DNA of 11,441 nucleotides, from the NCBI GenBank assembly GCA_031259935.1, contig JAIRKV010000149.1, forward strand, positions 1 through 11,441, given 5' to 3'. The notes beneath the pieces are model-generated. The model was not told the origin of the DNA. It worked only from the letters and a program-made list of their open reading frames with translations, and did no database searches. The stretch is from Prevotellaceae bacterium. GTDB taxonomy: Bacteria; Bacteroidota; Bacteroidia; Bacteroidales; UBA932. Positions 1 to 8,181 of the stretch are shown in pieces. The translations under genes and the position numbers were made by a program. Position 1 is the first letter of the stretch. Each line of letters starts with the position of its first letter.

Positions 1-130
1 TGTTCATTGTTTTATAATTTATATAATTAGTAATCACAAAGTTACAAAATAAATTCCAACTAACAATCTGATTGATAGTTATTTATATATAAATTTTGTT
101 AAATTTAAACAGTTTCTAACACAGTTCTTT
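1..130. other. AT-rich intergenic sequence
   Basis: Very AT-rich sequence with no supported open frame, RNA gene or clear hairpin. It lies to the left of repeat A, and no copy of the left terminal repeat seen in copy B is present. The 53 bases between repeat A and the transferase stop (497-549) hold only a weak 5-bp inverted repeat (532-546) and no convincing terminator for the leftward operon. Confidence 0.5.
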
Positions 131-496
131 GCGAGGAGCGTAGCGACGAAGCAATCCAGAAAAAAACCGTCACGCACAAAATGAAACGCAAAAACACAAA
201 AACCTTATTTCCACCTTATTTCAACAACAAAACAACCTTAGTAGCAAAAGATAACACACACATCCAACCTTATTACCTTATTGTTCATTGCTTCTGGATT
301 AACTCCGTTGAGCTCCGCTGCGCTTCGGTTGCTTCCTGCTTCGCAGTTCGCAATGACGAATACAAAGAAGAAAAAACCTGTTCCTGTTTTGCAGACTTTT
401 AGCCTGTATGTACGTAAAACACGGTATTTTTATTCGACAATTTGCATTTATAAATGTTTATAACAAATGATTTCAATACTTTTTAAGGAGCAACTA
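131..496. repeat. Repeat copy A (MITE-like, left end not found)
   Basis: This non-coding block shares long similarity with copy B at 3251-3576. Its left arm (131-159) is an exact 29-base reverse complement of 3415-3443 in copy B. Its right arm (294-358) resembles the reverse complement of 3335-3394. Its tail (349-496) is collinear with 3441-3576, including the end TTAAGGAGCAACTA (483-496), one base different from the terminal repeat of copy B. The arms flank a loop of about 134 bases (160-293) that is absent from copy B. No left terminal repeat is visible between 1 and 130, so this copy is truncated or rearranged on that side. Small open frames in it are products of the repeat and are not called as genes. 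Confidence 0.75.
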
Positions 497-549
497 TTTA
501 TTGACAAACTGTATTTTCGCTTCTTTTTTACTGATTTACAGAATCAATT

Positions 550-1188
550 TTACATTGCTACCCAAACCATTTCGTATCCATCAAAAATCTGATAATAAAG
601 TTCAAGTTCGTGACGGTTGGCTTCTGAATCGATAAATATTGCGTTCAGTTCGCCTTCTGATTCGTGAGGTATGAATTTTTCTATCTGTATTTGTTTTGAA
701 AAATTGATATTGCGCTCGCCCATAAGTTTATATATTGATTCTTTGGCGCTCCAGATTATGGCTAACTGTTTTTGTCGATATTTTTCGGTTATGTATTCAG
801 ATTCGTCTTCGGATAATATTTTTTTTGCAACAGTATCAAAATTGCGTGTCAGCGATTCAATATCAATACCTACATTTGCATTTTGATGAACGTAAATGCA
901 TGCAAATTCGCCCGAATGAGAAATGCTGATTTTGTGATGTGTATTTTTTATATACGGACTGTCATCTTCTTCATATCCTATATAAACGCGCTCGTCGAAA
1001 ATTTCGACAAGCAAAGCGCGTACGGCATAGCTTTCAAGTCTGCGTTGATGAGCAGACATTAGTTCGATGTTTTCCTGTTCGGCAGTTGGCGTTGCAGCAA
1101 TGATTTTCAAATCATCTTCGGTTTCTGTAATTTGCCAAACGGCAAGTACGCCTCCATCTTTAAATTCTTCTTTTTTATAAAGTGGCAT
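550..1188 (-). CDS. 4'-phosphopantetheinyl transferase superfamily protein (Sfp type)
   Basis: Transfers the 4'-phosphopantetheine arm of CoA to a conserved serine on acyl or peptidyl carrier proteins; cytoplasmic and Mg2+-dependent. Visible Sfp-type motifs are RRLESYAVRALL (about residues 49-60), ISISHSG (87-93), GIDIE (107-111, with the metal-binding acidic pair D109 and E111) and WSAKESIYKL (146-155, W-x-x-K-E with E150). The 212-residue length fits the short Sfp/HetI class. It is the last gene of the leftward gldE-gldD operon, 32 bases after the gldD stop. To my recollection a transferase gene often follows gldD in Bacteroidota, so it may be housekeeping rather than part of a natural-product cluster; no synthase gene is seen here. 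The target carrier protein cannot be told from sequence. Confidence 0.92.
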   Translation of the reverse strand: MPLYKKEEFKDGGVLAVWQITETEDDLKIIAATPTAEQENIELMSAHQRRLESYAVRALLVEIFDERVYIGYEEDDSPYIKNTHHKISISHSGEFACIYVHQNANVGIDIESLTRNFDTVAKKILSEDESEYITEKYRQKQLAIIWSAKESIYKLMGERNINFSKQIQIEKFIPHESEGELNAIFIDSEANRHELELYYQIFDGYEMVWVAM

Positions 1189-1220
1189 ATTATTTTGGTT
1201 TTATCGTCAGTGTATAAATT

Positions 1221-1811
1221 TTATTTTTTCCATTCCAGCGTTTCCATTAAATGAATAATATCTTTCCGTATAAAATCAATGACAGGAGCAACCGAATCGA
1301 TGTTTGGTTCTACATTGAAATACAGCGAACCTCGCAAAAAATTTTGTGTGCTGTCGGTAAGCAAAAACTGTATTGGCGATGCTGCATCTCCTTCAAGTTC
1401 GGCATAAAGTCCGAAAACTTTTTTCTCGGGAAAAAAATATGCCATTTCGTTTATTGCATCTGCCTTTATAGTATGTCGATATGTAAAATTGTGCGAATCG
1501 TTTATCAGTGTGTCCAGATTGTTTTTTACATTATGATAAGTAAGATAAATTGTTGCATCGTGTTGAGGATAAACGATATTTAGCCAGTTGTGTTCGGGTT
1601 TGTCGTTACGTTCTTCTATTTTGGAAATACTAGAATATTCAAAAATGTAAGGCTTGTTTGCATCGAAGTTTTGATATGTATTTTCGGGCATGCTAATTCT
1701 AAAATATCCGTAAGGTTTTGGTGTCTGGATGTCGTTATTGCACGCTGTTAAAATAACGGTAAACGATACTATAAGGATTTTTATATTAATTGTCGTTTTT
1801 GCTGTCATCAT
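1221..1811 (-). CDS. gldD: Gliding motility lipoprotein GldD
   Basis: A lipoprotein required for gliding in Flavobacterium and associated with the Gld/type IX secretion machinery; its exact biochemical role is unsettled. The N-terminus (residues 1-23) is a short basic region, a hydrophobic segment and the lipobox LTAC with the lipidated Cys at residue 24. The motif PKPYGYFRISMP (about 31-42) is typical of GldD, followed by a conserved-looking HNWLNIVYPQHDATIYLTY stretch. The 196-residue length is normal. The start overlaps the end of gldE by 26 bases, indicating translational coupling, and this pairing strongly supports the call. gldD and gldE also occur in non-gliding Bacteroidota, so the gene alone does not show that this organism glides. 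Confidence 0.9.
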   Translation of the reverse strand: MMTAKTTINIKILIVSFTVILTACNNDIQTPKPYGYFRISMPENTYQNFDANKPYIFEYSSISKIEERNDKPEHNWLNIVYPQHDATIYLTYHNVKNNLDTLINDSHNFTYRHTIKADAINEMAYFFPEKKVFGLYAELEGDAASPIQFLLTDSTQNFLRGSLYFNVEPNIDSVAPVIDFIRKDIIHLMETLEWKK

Positions 1812-3111
1812 CCTGTGATTTTACGATAACTTTAATTTCTTTTATGCGTTTTGCATCTCTGCTTTCAATTTTCAATACGAACTGTTTGAAATTAATTTCT
1901 TTGCCGCCTGCAGGTATTTCGCCGCATATTTCGAGTATTAATCCTGCAAGAGTTTCGGCATCTCCGTTGATTTCGTCAAAATAATCGTTGCCGAGGTTCA
2001 TTATTTTGCAAAAATCGTTTAAAGATATTTTTCCTTCAAACAGATAAGTGCTTTTGTTTAATTTCGTAAACAGTTTCTGACTTTCATCGTTTTCATCGGA
2101 GATTTCGCCTACAATTTCTTCCAAAATATCTTCCAAAGTAATTATTCCGCTTGTTCCTCCGTATTCATCAACAACTACAGCCATGTGAATGCTTTTTTGT
2201 TGAAATTCTTTAAGAAGGTCGTTTATTTTTTTGTGTTCGGGAACAAAATATGCTTCGCGTATCAGTGATTGCCAACCGAAATTTTCATCTTCATTCAGAT
2301 ACGACAACAGGTCTTTAACAAAAAGAAGTCCTTTAATATTGTCAAAATTTTCTTCATACACAGGTATTCGCGAATATCCGCAATCGACCACAAAAGTTAA
2401 AAGTTCTTTAAAATCAGATTTAATATCAACAGCGTAAACATCAATACGCGGATGCATAATATCTTTTACTTCGATATTTGTGAGTTCGACAATGCTTTTC
2501 AGAATTTTCTTATCGACTATCGACTTGTCCGTAAAATCAATAGCATCAGACAAATCATCTATCGACACGTTTGATTTTCTTTGACTGAATTTTTTATTCA
2601 GCAGCGATGTCGTTCTCATTAAAACATGACTTAACGGTTTGGCTATCTTCACCATAATTACAAGAGGTTTGGCAACAAAATGAAACGAATTTGCAGGACG
2701 GCTTGCCGTTAAAAGTTTGGGAATAACTTCGCAAAACAAAACGAGAATGAATGTGATAAGCACAACTTCGATAATAAATCCAAGTAAAATATTTTCGCCG
2801 AAATTTATTAACGAATGTGTAAGATATGTAGAAATTAATATTATGGCTATATTTATGAAATTATTGAAAATCAAAATAGTTGCCAACAGATAATCCTGTT
2901 TTTCGAGCAGTTGATTAAGATAAACGGAAATTTTGCTTTTATGTTTTTTAATTTCGTCGATATCCTGCGGCGATAGCGAAAAGAAAGCGGTTTCGGAACC
3001 TGACACCAGCGCCGACATAAAAATAAAAGTCAATAAAAGGACAAAGCCAGCCAGATGTCCTGAATTCAGTTGATCAAATGCAATACCTAAAACGTAACTC
3101 GGAGGTTCCAA
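1786..3111 (-). CDS. gldE: Gliding motility-associated protein GldE (CNNM/CorC family)
   Basis: Inner-membrane protein of the DUF21-CBS-CorC_HlyC family, whose relatives are linked to Mg2+/Co2+ transport. In Bacteroidota the copy beside gldD is called GldE and is partly redundant with gldD function. The N-terminal DUF21 region (about 20-190) has several hydrophobic segments, the motif SGSETAFFSLS (37-47) and EVIPK (128-132). A CBS pair (about 212-335) has VKDIMHPRIDV (215-225) and GYSRIPVYEE, and ends with the hallmark DEYGGTSGIITLEDILEE (315-332). The C-terminal CorC_HlyC domain (about 350-432) ends in IKEIKVIV. The 441-residue length is typical. It is the first gene of the leftward operon and has a good TAnnTTTG promoter about 60 bases upstream. 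Confidence 0.93.
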   Translation of the reverse strand: MEPPSYVLGIAFDQLNSGHLAGFVLLLTFIFMSALVSGSETAFFSLSPQDIDEIKKHKSKISVYLNQLLEKQDYLLATILIFNNFINIAIILISTYLTHSLINFGENILLGFIIEVVLITFILVLFCEVIPKLLTASRPANSFHFVAKPLVIMVKIAKPLSHVLMRTTSLLNKKFSQRKSNVSIDDLSDAIDFTDKSIVDKKILKSIVELTNIEVKDIMHPRIDVYAVDIKSDFKELLTFVVDCGYSRIPVYEENFDNIKGLLFVKDLLSYLNEDENFGWQSLIREAYFVPEHKKINDLLKEFQQKSIHMAVVVDEYGGTSGIITLEDILEEIVGEISDENDESQKLFTKLNKSTYLFEGKISLNDFCKIMNLGNDYFDEINGDAETLAGLILEICGEIPAGGKEINFKQFVLKIESRDAKRIKEIKVIVKSQDDDSKNDN

Positions 3112-3142
3112 ATTTTAATAATTTTAAATTAAATATAATCTC

Positions 3143-3164
3143 AAAACACATTTTCATGTGTTTT
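3143..3164 (-). other. Hairpin at the predicted 5' end of the gldE mRNA
   Basis: Perfect 9-bp inverted repeat, AAAACACAT (3143-3151) and ATGTGTTTT (3156-3164), with a 4-base loop. From the promoter box just upstream, transcription would start at about 3165-3167, putting this stem almost at the transcript's 5' end. The hairpin is seen directly. A role in mRNA stability or control is inference. Confidence 0.5.
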
Positions 3165-3170
3165 CAAACG

Positions 3171-3200
3171 CAAAGGTATATTTTTTTTTGATTTTTCAAA
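3171..3200 (-). promoter_or_regulatory. Promoter of the gldE-gldD-transferase operon
   Basis: On the minus strand, TTTG (3200-3197) is followed after 18 bases by TACCTTTG (3178-3171). These match the Bacteroidota -33 TTTG and -7 TAnnTTTG elements at near-usual spacing. It lies about 60 bases before the gldE start. Confidence 0.65.
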
Positions 3201-3250
3201 AAATCAGAATATTTTTTTTGCATTATAAATACCCGAATTAGCAGATTACA

Positions 3251-3576
3251 TAGTCGCTCCTTAAAAATAAAAAAAATCAGCAATAATACGACATTATTTC
3301 TGTCGATTTTGTTTTTACATAAAAGCAAGCAGCACGTCATTGCGAGCGAAGCGAAGCAACCGAAGCGTAGCGGAGTTCAACGGAGTTAATCCAGATTTGT
3401 GCTTTGTGTTCTTTCTGGATTGCTTCGTCGCTACGCTCCTCGCAATGACGAACAAAAGAAGAAAAAACCTGTTCCTGTTTTGCCGACCTTTATGTAAAAC
3501 ACAGTATTTTTATTCGATAATTTACATTTATAAATGTTTATAATAAATGATTTCACCACTTATTAAGGAGCGACTA
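3251..3576. mobile_element. MITE-like element (repeat copy B) with terminal inverted repeats
   Basis: The ends are perfect 14-base inverted repeats: TAGTCGCTCCTTAA (3251-3264) and TTAAGGAGCGACTA (3563-3576). If the true end is one base further in, both sides carry ACAT (3248-3251 and 3576-3579), a possible 4-base target duplication. Inside is a long hairpin: CGTCATTGCGAG (3335-3346) pairs with CTCGCAATGACG (3439-3450), and TAATCCAG/CTGGATTG-type sequence closes around a 20-base loop (3395-3414). The interior is visibly richer in G and C than its surroundings. No transposase is encoded, so movement would need a transposase elsewhere. An open frame at 3340-3543 is built from the repeat and recurs in frame in copy A; it is not called as a gene. 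The element sits between divergent gldE and the PBP4 gene. Confidence 0.7.
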
Positions 3577-3690
3577 CATATAAACAAACCGATAGTTTTC
3601 TTTAAAACAGCATCTTCGCATAAATTGATAAAATGCAGATTGAATTAACAAAAATATTATCATTTTAACAGTTCAATCATTTATTTGCTT
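3577..3690. other. Intergenic spacer upstream of the PBP4 gene
   Basis: AT-rich sequence between the MITE-like element and the promoter box of the carboxypeptidase gene. I see no open frame, hairpin or RNA gene in it. Confidence 0.45.
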
Positions 3691-3698
3691 TATCTTTG
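3691..3698 (+). promoter_or_regulatory. -7 promoter box for the PBP4 / M16 cluster
   Basis: TATCTTTG fits the Bacteroidota TAnnTTTG element and lies 24 bases before the start codon at 3723. No clear TTTG -33 element stands at the expected distance, so the call rests on the -7 box and its position. Confidence 0.55.
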
Positions 3699-3722
3699 CA
3701 ATCAATTTAATCGGATTGAATA

Positions 3723-5201
3723 ATGAAAAAAATTGGTTTTTGGATATTTGTTTTTATTATTGCATGTAAACCTGTATTTTCGCAAAATAATTCGACTGAT
3801 TTTCAAAGATTTGTCGAATACGTTGATACGATGAAATTACATGATAATGATTTGACCAATGCTGTTTGGAGCGTTTCGGTTGCAGATGCACAAAGCGGCG
3901 AAATTTTGTTTGAACACAATTCACAGTACTGTTTGCTGCCTGCATCAAATATGAAAATCGTAACTTCGGGAATAGGATTATTGTTGCTTGGCGCCGATTA
4001 TACGTTCAAAACAAAACTTGAATATACAGGTGATATTGTCGACTCCACACTTGATGGCAATATTTACATCACAGGCGGAGGCGATCCATCGCTCGGGTCT
4101 GCCGTTTACGAAAATACCGTTCCCGATACAGTTTTCAGCAAATGGTTGCAGGCTGTTAAAACTCTTGGAATAAACAATATAAAAGGCAGAATTATTGCAG
4201 ACACACGTTTTTTTGATGACGAAAATCGTCCCGGTTCATGGGAATTTGATGATATAGGAACCGATTACGGAGCCGGCATCAGCGGAATTCAATTTGCCGA
4301 CAATAAATGTAAATTATACATAAAGCCGGCTGCAAGCGTTGATAAAAAACCAAGTCTCGACAGCGTTAGACCTTATATTCCCGAAATTTTGTGGGAAAAT
4401 TATCTTGTATCAACCGACAGTATAAATGATACAGGTATAAATATATTCAGTTCTCCGTACTCGCAGCGTGCATTATTAACAGGTAAAGTTTTGACAAATT
4501 CGCACAGCAAAACTGTTTCCGCTGCAATTCCAAATCCTGCTTATACCTGCGCATGGTATTTTAACAGGTATTTAAATCAAAACGGAATCTTAACATCAAA
4601 CCGTATGGAAATTTTGGAAAGGCGAATGTCTAATGCTTCAAATCAAAAACGTAAACATTTTTATACATACAACTCGCCTGCATATACTGAAATTATTTGC
4701 GAAACAAATAAAAACAGCAATAACAGTTTTGCCGAAACGATTTTGAAAACAATAGGAGTTGAATCAGGCAACGATGGGTCAATTTATGAAGGACGGAAAT
4801 TAATTGCCGCAAAACTTAAAGATATGAATGTTGCGACTGATGGTTTTCAGCAATCTGACGGTAGCGGATTATCGAGGCATAATTTTGTAACAACAAAATT
4901 CTTATGTGAATATCTGTCGGCAATGTATAATAGCGCCGTATATGACGATTTTATTCAATCATTTCCTGTTGCAGGAGTTGATGGAACAATGAAAAACATG
5001 CTGAAAAACACGGCGGCAGAAGGAAATGTAAAAGCAAAAAGCGGCTCGTTGTCGGCAGTACGGTCGTATAGCGGATACCTTACAACAAAAGCAGGAAAAG
5101 ATTTATGTTTTTCGTTCATATTTAATAATTTCGCGTGTAAATCGGCAATAATAACCGCTAAAATTGAAAAATTGATGATACTTCTTTCGGAATCCGAATG
5201 A
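3723..5201 (+). CDS. dacB: D-alanyl-D-alanine carboxypeptidase / endopeptidase (PBP4, DacB family, peptidase S13)
   Basis: Periplasmic penicillin-binding protein that trims the terminal D-Ala of muropeptides or cleaves D-Ala-diaminopimelate cross-links. A signal peptide (about 1-20, cleavage after VFS) is followed by the three active-site motifs of the family: SxxK as S75-N-M-K78, SxN as S332-N-N334 within KNSNNSFAETIL, and K439-S-G441 (family KTG/KSG). The conserved DGSGLSRHN (379-387) is also present, as is GGGDPSLG (118-125). The roughly 230 residues between SxxK and SxN match the PBP4 class, which carries an inserted domain. The 492-residue length is normal. It is the first gene of a rightward set, with M16 genes starting 47 bases after its stop; co-transcription is likely but not proven. 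The symbol is by family resemblance. Confidence 0.92.
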   Translation: MKKIGFWIFVFIIACKPVFSQNNSTDFQRFVEYVDTMKLHDNDLTNAVWSVSVADAQSGEILFEHNSQYCLLPASNMKIVTSGIGLLLLGADYTFKTKLEYTGDIVDSTLDGNIYITGGGDPSLGSAVYENTVPDTVFSKWLQAVKTLGINNIKGRIIADTRFFDDENRPGSWEFDDIGTDYGAGISGIQFADNKCKLYIKPAASVDKKPSLDSVRPYIPEILWENYLVSTDSINDTGINIFSSPYSQRALLTGKVLTNSHSKTVSAAIPNPAYTCAWYFNRYLNQNGILTSNRMEILERRMSNASNQKRKHFYTYNSPAYTEIICETNKNSNNSFAETILKTIGVESGNDGSIYEGRKLIAAKLKDMNVATDGFQQSDGSGLSRHNFVTTKFLCEYLSAMYNSAVYDDFIQSFPVAGVDGTMKNMLKNTAAEGNVKAKSGSLSAVRSYSGYLTTKAGKDLCFSFIFNNFACKSAIITAKIEKLMILLSESE

Positions 5202-5248
5202 ATTTAAATAAATAATAACAACTTTAATTTTAAAATAATTAAAAACAT

Positions 5249-6577
5249 ATGATGAAGAAAATTTTAAATATTTGCATTGCCGCTTGTTTGGTTTTTACGG
5301 CAAATGCTCAAAAAATTAACATTCCGATTGTTGAATATGATCTCAGCAACGGATTACATGTGATTTTGCATCAGGATAATTCTACGCCAAATGTAGTTGT
5401 CAGTCTGATGTATCATGTAGGTTCAAAAGATGAAAATCCCGACCGAACAGGATTTGCTCATCTTTTTGAACATTTGCTATTCGAAGGTTCTGAACATATA
5501 GGACGCGGCGAATATATGAAAATAGTACAGGCAAACGGAGGCGAACTTAATGCCAACACATCCAACGACCGTACTTATTATTACGAATTAATGCCTTCAA
5601 ATCAACTTGAACTGGCATTATGGATGGAATCGGAGCGAATGTTGCACGCAAAAATTGATTCAGCCGGAATCGCTACACAAAAAAATGTAGTTATCGAAGA
5701 ACGCAAAGAACGAATGGACAATCAGCAATACGGTTCGTTTCAGGAAGAACTTTTTAAACGCGCATTCAAAGAACATCACTACAAGTGGCCTGTTATAGGA
5801 GATCCCGAACATATACGCAATGCTACTTATAAAGATGTTGTTGATTTTTATAAAATGTATTATGTTCCAAACAATGCAGTGCTGGTCATAGCAGGAGATT
5901 TTCAAACAGAAAATGCAAAAAAATTAATTGCAAAATATTTTGGAGATATTCCGCGTGGCGCTCAACCGTTAAATCGCTATTCTATTGTTGAAAAACCTCT
6001 TGGCGGCGAAATTCGCGATACGGTTTACGACAATATTACTTTGCCTGCCGTATTTATAGCTTATCGTTCACCGGCTTACGGTTCAAAAGATTTTTATGTT
6101 TTCGAAATTTTGAACAACATTCTTTCACAGGGCAACAGTTCACGTTTCAAAGACAATATTGATGAGAAAAATAAGGCTACACAAACCGCTTCGTTAGCAA
6201 TGCCTTTGGAAAATCCCGGATTGACCATTATTTTAGGAATTGCAAATTTTGGCGGCAACATCAAAGATACCGAAGATGCTATTAATCACGAAATTGACAG
6301 CATTGTAAACTTTTATGTAAGCGCCGAAGAACTGCAAAAAGCAATTGCGACAAAAGAAACGGAAATTGTATCGGAAAAAAGTTCCATATCAAATATTGCT
6401 CATACATTAGCAGAATATTACACGTATTTCAGAAATGCGAAAATGATTAATAACGAACTTTCAAATTACAGTAATATTACTCGCGACGACATTAAACGGG
6501 TTGCCGAAAAATATCTGAAACCCGAAAACAGAGTCGTATTGCATTACTTGCCAAAATCGATGAAAAAAAACAAGTAA
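5249..6577 (+). CDS. M16 family zinc metallopeptidase, catalytic member (pitrilysin-like), exported
   Basis: Probable periplasmic peptidase. The signal peptide spans about residues 1-20 (TANA|QK). The inverted zinc motif HLFEH (71-75) gives the two zinc histidines and the catalytic glutamate; the distal zinc ligand is E150 or E151 in the VVIEERKERMDN stretch, at the family's usual spacing. NANTSNDRTYYYE (101-113) is the conserved strand after the active site. A second M16 half (about 185-410) contains YVPNNAVLVIAGDF and an inactive-domain fold. The 442-residue length matches the single-unit two-domain M16B class, which works as a pair with a non-catalytic partner. The gene downstream, 40 bases away, is just such a partner. 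The start is MMKK at 5249; the second Met would also serve. The substrate cannot be predicted. Confidence 0.9.
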   Translation: MMKKILNICIAACLVFTANAQKINIPIVEYDLSNGLHVILHQDNSTPNVVVSLMYHVGSKDENPDRTGFAHLFEHLLFEGSEHIGRGEYMKIVQANGGELNANTSNDRTYYYELMPSNQLELALWMESERMLHAKIDSAGIATQKNVVIEERKERMDNQQYGSFQEELFKRAFKEHHYKWPVIGDPEHIRNATYKDVVDFYKMYYVPNNAVLVIAGDFQTENAKKLIAKYFGDIPRGAQPLNRYSIVEKPLGGEIRDTVYDNITLPAVFIAYRSPAYGSKDFYVFEILNNILSQGNSSRFKDNIDEKNKATQTASLAMPLENPGLTIILGIANFGGNIKDTEDAINHEIDSIVNFYVSAEELQKAIATKETEIVSEKSSISNIAHTLAEYYTYFRNAKMINNELSNYSNITRDDIKRVAEKYLKPENRVVLHYLPKSMKKNK

Positions 6578-6617
6578 GATTATGATTGAATATTTATTAC
6601 ACAAAAAATAAAGTAAA

Positions 6618-8162
6618 ATGATGAAAAAAAATATAATAATTTTGATAATGTTTGTTGTGTGCACAAACTTTACCAGTGCGCAAACATTAGACAGAAGCAT
6701 TCAGCCGAAACCTGCGCCGGCAAATGAAATAAAAATTAAAGATGCACAAACATTCACACTCGACAACGGACTCAAAGTTTTTGTTGTTGAAGACCATAAA
6801 CTGCCACAGGTTTATTTTTCGTTCCAGTTTGATGTTGATACAAAAACTTATGGCGAAAAAGCAGGCATTCCCGATATATTTTCTTCGGTTGCAGGCAAGG
6901 CAACTACAACTAAAACAAAATCGGAAATAAACAAATCGTTTGATATGATTGGCGCTCATTTCGACTTCTCGAAAGAATCGGGATTTGTAAGCGGACTTTC
7001 AAAATATCGCTCGAAAATGATAGAACTGTTTGCAGATGTTTTGCTTAATCCCGTATTTACCGACGAAGAACTGAATTTAGCAAAAAATCAGACAATTTCG
7101 GCGCTCGCATACATAAGCACCGATCCCGAACAAATGATGTCTGTCGTTTCGCAAATCTTGATGAACGGCAAAAATCATCCGTACGGTGAAATGTTTACTG
7201 CCGAAACAGTCAGGAAAATCACAATCGATGACATGAACGAATATTATAAAACATTTATAGCTCCCAATACGACACGCCTTGTTATTGTCGGCGATATTAC
7301 ACTTGCAGAGGCTAAAGCCGAAGTTGAAAAACATTTCAAAAACTGGAAAAAGCACGAAGTTCCCGAATATAAATACGAACAGCCCAAAGCACCCGAAAAA
7401 GCACGCGTAGCATTTGTTCACAAGGAAGGCGCAGCACAGTCTGAAATCAACGTTTGTTATCCTGTTGATTATAAATATTATAATGCTGATTATTTGAAAG
7501 CGAATCTTATGGCTCATATTTTAGGCGGTGGCGTAAGCGGATGGTTATTTCAGAATCTTCGCGAAGCGCACGGTTATACTTACGGCTGTTACAATGAACT
7601 TGCTGCAAGTGATGTTGCAGGATATTATTCGGCATCGGCAAGCGTGAAAAATGATGTTACAGACAGCGCAATCAGTCAAATACTTTTAGAAATGCAAAGA
7701 ATCATCGATACTACGGTATCCGAAAATGACCTTGCAGCAGCGAAAGCATCCGCTATGGGCAGTTTCGGTCGCAGTTTGCAGCATCCCGGAACCATTGCAA
7801 ATTTTGCCGTTGCTATCGATAAATACAATCTGCCTGCCGATTATTTCAAAAATTATCTGAAAAATATTGATGCTATTACAGTCGATAATATTAAGGAAGC
7901 AGCCGAAAAATACATTCATCCGAAAAATGCATGGATTATCGTAGTAGGCGACAAAAAATATGCAAACAATTTAAAACACTTTGCAGCCGATGGAAAAATC
8001 GAGTTTTATGATTTATACGGCAATCCTACTGATGGCAATTCTGCTGATTGTGACTGTAGCATTTATTATTTAGCAGGAGCCGTTGTTATATTACTGATTA
8101 TTTTCATTTTAATGAAACGTTCGACCGCAAAACGTAAACGCAAATTAAACAGACACAGATAA
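6618..8162 (+). CDS. M16-like non-catalytic partner subunit with C-terminal membrane anchor
   Basis: Exported M16-family protein (signal peptide about 1-21, TSA|QT) that lacks the zinc motif. Where HxxEH should stand, after YGEKAGIPDIFSSVAG, there is no His-x-x-Glu-His. It keeps the partner-subunit signature LREAHGYTYG (about residues 315-324), which in the M16B heterodimer family supplies substrate-binding residues to the catalytic subunit. This complements the preceding gene. The normal M16 region ends near EFYDLYGNP. An extra tail follows: a short Cys-containing linker, one hydrophobic segment (about 484-500, LAGAVVILLIIFILM) and a strongly basic end (KRSTAKRKRKLNRHR). That layout predicts a single-pass inner-membrane anchor with the tail inside, tethering the heterodimer to the periplasmic face. 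A strong hairpin follows the stop. Confidence 0.88.
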   Translation: MMKKNIIILIMFVVCTNFTSAQTLDRSIQPKPAPANEIKIKDAQTFTLDNGLKVFVVEDHKLPQVYFSFQFDVDTKTYGEKAGIPDIFSSVAGKATTTKTKSEINKSFDMIGAHFDFSKESGFVSGLSKYRSKMIELFADVLLNPVFTDEELNLAKNQTISALAYISTDPEQMMSVVSQILMNGKNHPYGEMFTAETVRKITIDDMNEYYKTFIAPNTTRLVIVGDITLAEAKAEVEKHFKNWKKHEVPEYKYEQPKAPEKARVAFVHKEGAAQSEINVCYPVDYKYYNADYLKANLMAHILGGGVSGWLFQNLREAHGYTYGCYNELAASDVAGYYSASASVKNDVTDSAISQILLEMQRIIDTTVSENDLAAAKASAMGSFGRSLQHPGTIANFAVAIDKYNLPADYFKNYLKNIDAITVDNIKEAAEKYIHPKNAWIIVVGDKKYANNLKHFAADGKIEFYDLYGNPTDGNSADCDCSIYYLAGAVVILLIIFILMKRSTAKRKRKLNRHR

Positions 8163-8181
8163 ATCTTTATACCATATTTCA

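Noticed and set aside
181..463. Two small rightward open frames in the left intergenic region
   Set aside because: They lie wholly in repeat copy A, and the end of one recurs in frame in copy B because the repeat is shared. They have no promoter box and no protein-like composition.
131..3450. CRISPR-like repeats
   Set aside because: The repeats are two dispersed copies with inverted arms and no regular spacers; no cas genes are present.
3340..3543. A 67-codon open frame in the divergent intergenic region
   Set aside because: It is read through the hairpin arms and tail of the MITE-like element. It shares its ending with the frame in copy A because of the DNA repeat, not because of selection on a protein.
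7077..7517. Leftward 146-codon open frame inside the second M16 gene
   Set aside because: It is an antisense shadow of a well-supported peptidase gene, rich in F, C and I as expected from reading AT-rich coding sequence backwards.
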